From Limisphaerales bacterium (lineage in GTDB: Bacteria; Verrucomicrobiota; Verrucomicrobiia; Limisphaerales; SXTU01), in assembly GCA_009773355.1 (NCBI GenBank), contig WRPG01000059.1:1-34042 (forward strand): a stretch of DNA of 34,042 nt, given 5' to 3'. Of this stretch, positions 32,144 through 34,042 are shown one piece after another. The notes under the pieces are model-generated. The model was not told where the DNA came from. It made no database searches and saw only the letters and a program-made list of their open reading frames with translations. How positions within the stretch are numbered: the first letter of the stretch is position 1; every line of letters starts with the position of its first letter. The position numbers and the translations under genes were made by a program.

Positions 32144-34042
32144 ATGAACAACACGCCCCACTCCCACCCCGCCCCGGCCATCGCCACTCCCATCACCCAG
32201 CCGGTGGCGCTTAACCCCAGCGTGCGGCTCACCCGGCTGCTGGCCTTGCTGCTGCTCCTGGCCGGCGCGGGAAGCGCCGCCGCGCAACTCACCTGGACCG
32301 CCCGCGAAAGCAGCCGTAATTGGGCGGCGGTGGCCAGTTCAGCGGATGGCACCAAGCTCGCCGCCGCCGCCGACCAAGGCATGATTTACACCTCCACCGA
32401 TTCGGGAGCGACCTGGACCGCCCGTTCCACCGCTGGCACCCGCAGGTGGCGTGCCCTGGCCAGCACCGCCAGCGGAGACAAGCTCCTGGCTGCCGACGAC
32501 GATGGCCTTGTCAGCGGCGGCGCACTCTACCTGTCCACTGATTACGGAGCGACCTGGACCACCCTGACGGCCGCCGGCAGCCGGTTTTGGTCCGCCGTGG
32601 CCATCTCGGCAGACGGGAGCACGTTGGTTGCCGCCACCACTACTGGCCAAGGCATCTTCATCTCCTCCGACAACGGCGCCACCTGGGCGCCGTATTACAC
32701 GACCGGCGATATTTGGTGGGCTGGGGTGGCCATCTCGAAGACGGGCAACCTAATCGTGGCTGCGGAGGATGCGGGTCGGATTTACACGACCACCGATAAA
32801 GGGGCGACTTGGGCGACCAACTCCACCGATGCGGGCGACAGCGCAACCACCCGTGGCTGGACTGCCGTGGCCACCTCGGAGGACGGCAGCAAGTTCATCG
32901 CTTCCGTCGGTGGTGCAGTCTCTGGCTACCTCTACACCTACGACAACAACACTTGGACCGAGCGGACCTCGGCGGGGCTGCGGAAGTGGGGTGCGGTGGC
33001 CAGCTCGACAAACGGCGCGAATCTCGTCGCTTCGGTTGGCAACAGCCTTTCCTCCGGCTTTATCCACACTTCCGCTGATTCCGGGGCGACTTGGACGGAA
33101 CAGACGGCTGCCGCCAGCCGTAAATGGCGGGCAGTGGCCAGTTCGGCGGATGGCACCAAAATCCTGGCGGCCGTCTTTGGCGGCCAGCTTTACACCGGCA
33201 CTCCCGCTCCGCTCAATTCCGCGCCGACCGACATTACGCTCTCCGCATCGAGCCTCGCGGAGAATGTGGCGGCCAACACGACGGTGGGGACGCTGAGCAC
33301 GACGGATCCGGATGCGGGCAACACCTTCACCTACACGCTGGTGACGGGCACGGACGGCACGGACAACAGTGCGTTCACCCTCACGGGCAGCACCCTGGCC
33401 ATCAACGCCAGCCCGAACTTCGAGACCAAGAACAGCTACACCATCCGCGTGCGCTCCACCGACCAGGGCGCGCTGTTCTTCGAGAAGGCGCTCACCATCA
33501 CGGTGACGGACGTGAACGAAGCGCCGACGCTAACCACCGTGACCGCACTTCCGGGGGGGACGGAGGACGTTGCGTTGACCATCAGCTACGCCACCCTCGC
33601 GGCGGCGGCGAACGCAGCCGACGTGGATGCGGGGGACACGCTGTCCTTCCGTGCGGCGAACGCAGCCGACGTGGATGCGGGGGACACGCTGTCCTTCCGT
33701 ATCGAGACCCTGTCGGGTGGCACGCTGACCAAGGGCGGTTCGGCCGTGACGCCGGGCACCACGCTGCTGGGCACGGGCGAGTCGCTGGTCTGGACGCCGG
33801 CGGCCAATGCCAACGGGACGCTCAACGCCTTCACGGTCAAGGCCACGGACGGAACACTCGCCTCCGCTGCCGCCGTCCAGGTGCAGGTGGTCGTGGCGGC
33901 GGTGAACGACCCGCCGACGTTAACCACCGTGACCGCGCTCACCGGGGGGACGGAGGACGTTGCGTTGACCATCAGCTACGCCACCCTCGCGGCGGCGGCG
34001 AACGCAGCCGACGTGGATGCGGGGGACACGCTGTCCTTCCGT
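32144..34042 (+). CDS. Large secreted Asp-box / cadherin-like repeat protein (3' end outside window)
   Basis: 633 codons are open to the window edge. A long leader precedes the signal helix (LTRLLALLLLLAGAGSAAA, about residues 29-47). Residues about 48-355 carry six sialidase-type Asp-box repeats of about 50 residues (STDSGATW, STDYGATW, SSDNGATW, TTDKGATW, a degenerate YDNNTW, SADSGATW), predicting a beta-propeller. From 358 there is a cadherin-like domain (APTDITLSASSLAENVAANT to ITVTDVNEAPTL). It is followed by a 130-residue Ig/VCBS-like unit (GGTEDVALTISYATLAAAAN and on) that begins again at the window end. It is probably a cell-surface or adhesion protein. Within the unit a 48-base tandem duplication occurs. 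Confidence 0.85.
   Translation, partial: MNNTPHSHPAPAIATPITQPVALNPSVRLTRLLALLLLLAGAGSAAAQLTWTARESSRNWAAVASSADGTKLAAAADQGMIYTSTDSGATWTARSTAGTRRWRALASTASGDKLLAADDDGLVSGGALYLSTDYGATWTTLTAAGSRFWSAVAISADGSTLVAATTTGQGIFISSDNGATWAPYYTTGDIWWAGVAISKTGNLIVAAEDAGRIYTTTDKGATWATNSTDAGDSATTRGWTAVATSEDGSKFIASVGGAVSGYLYTYDNNTWTERTSAGLRKWGAVASSTNGANLVASVGNSLSSGFIHTSADSGATWTEQTAAASRKWRAVASSADGTKILAAVFGGQLYTGTPAPLNSAPTDITLSASSLAENVAANTTVGTLSTTDPDAGNTFTYTLVTGTDGTDNSAFTLTGSTLAINASPNFETKNSYTIRVRSTDQGALFFEKALTITVTDVNEAPTLTTVTALPGGTEDVALTISYATLAAAANAADVDAGDTLSFRAANAADVDAGDTLSFRIETLSGGTLTKGGSAVTPGTTLLGTGESLVWTPAANANGTLNAFTVKATDGTLASAAAVQVQVVVAAVNDPPTLTTVTALTGGTEDVALTISYATLAAAANAADVDAGDTLSFR
33523..34042 (+). repeat. 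Tandem domain repeat with a 390-base period
   Basis: Bases 33523-33652 match 33913-34042 with only a few differences (for example at 33530/33920 and around 33546-33552). This shows a recent duplication of a 130-codon domain unit; the second copy continues past the window. Confidence 0.85.
33605..33700 (+). repeat. 48-bp tandem duplication, two copies
   Basis: 33605-33652 is repeated exactly at 33653-33700, adding 16 residues (AANAADVDAGDTLSFR) in frame. Without it the domain unit would be 342 bases long. An assembly slip or a true recent duplication would look alike. Confidence 0.9.

Noticed and set aside
33586-33972. Minus-strand frame in the adhesin-like gene
   Set aside because: It mirrors the repeated domain on the plus strand; Val/Pro/Ser-rich, with no motifs.

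Overview
This is a GC-rich window, probably from a Verrucomicrobiota bacterium (Limisphaerales/Pedosphaera-like). That placement is inferred from the gene content: H-X9-DG prepilin-type proteins, an ECF sigma factor paired with a Ser/Thr kinase carrying WD40 repeats, DUF1593 proteins, few Shine-Dalgarno sequences, and many palindromic repeats. No rRNA or other marker is present to prove it.

Layout. (1) 1-4853 is backbone: an ArnT-like GT39 membrane glycosyltransferase, a GntP-family permease, a convergent SurA-like periplasmic PPIase, and an intact tRNA-Gly(CCC). (2) 4824-26665 looks like a fossil integrated island of about 21.8 kb. A perfect 36-bp direct repeat, made of the tRNA-Gly 3' end, lies at both ends, and a frameshifted tyrosine-recombinase pseudogene sits just inside the right copy. 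(3) 26844-34042 is backbone again: signal peptidase I, a large Ser/Thr kinase, its ECF sigma factor (all on the minus strand), and the start of a large secreted Asp-box/cadherin-type protein that runs off the window.

The island cargo reads as a plant-polysaccharide and pentose module. A tight operon (5417-12902) encodes a FucI/AraA-family isomerase, a split transketolase (N and C halves on separate genes), an FGGY kinase, a sugar-binding protein, a DUF2291 protein and an RbsC-like permease. An AraC regulator follows, and a decayed piece of a related AraC gene lies upstream. Next come two prepilin-like proteins, two DUF1593 proteins, a rhamnogalacturonan-acetylesterase-like SGNH hydrolase, a PL1 pectate lyase, an NHL protein and a DUF4038/GH140-like protein. 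Isomerase + kinase + split transketolase + RbsB/C transporter matches the layout of the known D-apiose (apulose-4-phosphate transketolase) pathway, and GH140 is the apiosidase family. The working hypothesis is therefore an apiose/pectin-utilisation island. The transporter ATPase gene is missing from the operon.

The most unusual feature is a family of REP-type palindromes (GTAG foot plus an imperfect hairpin), arranged as five inverted pairs and seen only inside the island. Two pairs are inserted in frame, in different reading frames, inside the transketolase C-half and the FGGY kinase. A third supplies the permease stop codon, a fourth encodes part of a signal peptide, and only one is truly extragenic. 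A second REP family with the same GTAG foot lies in the backbone at 2031-2156.
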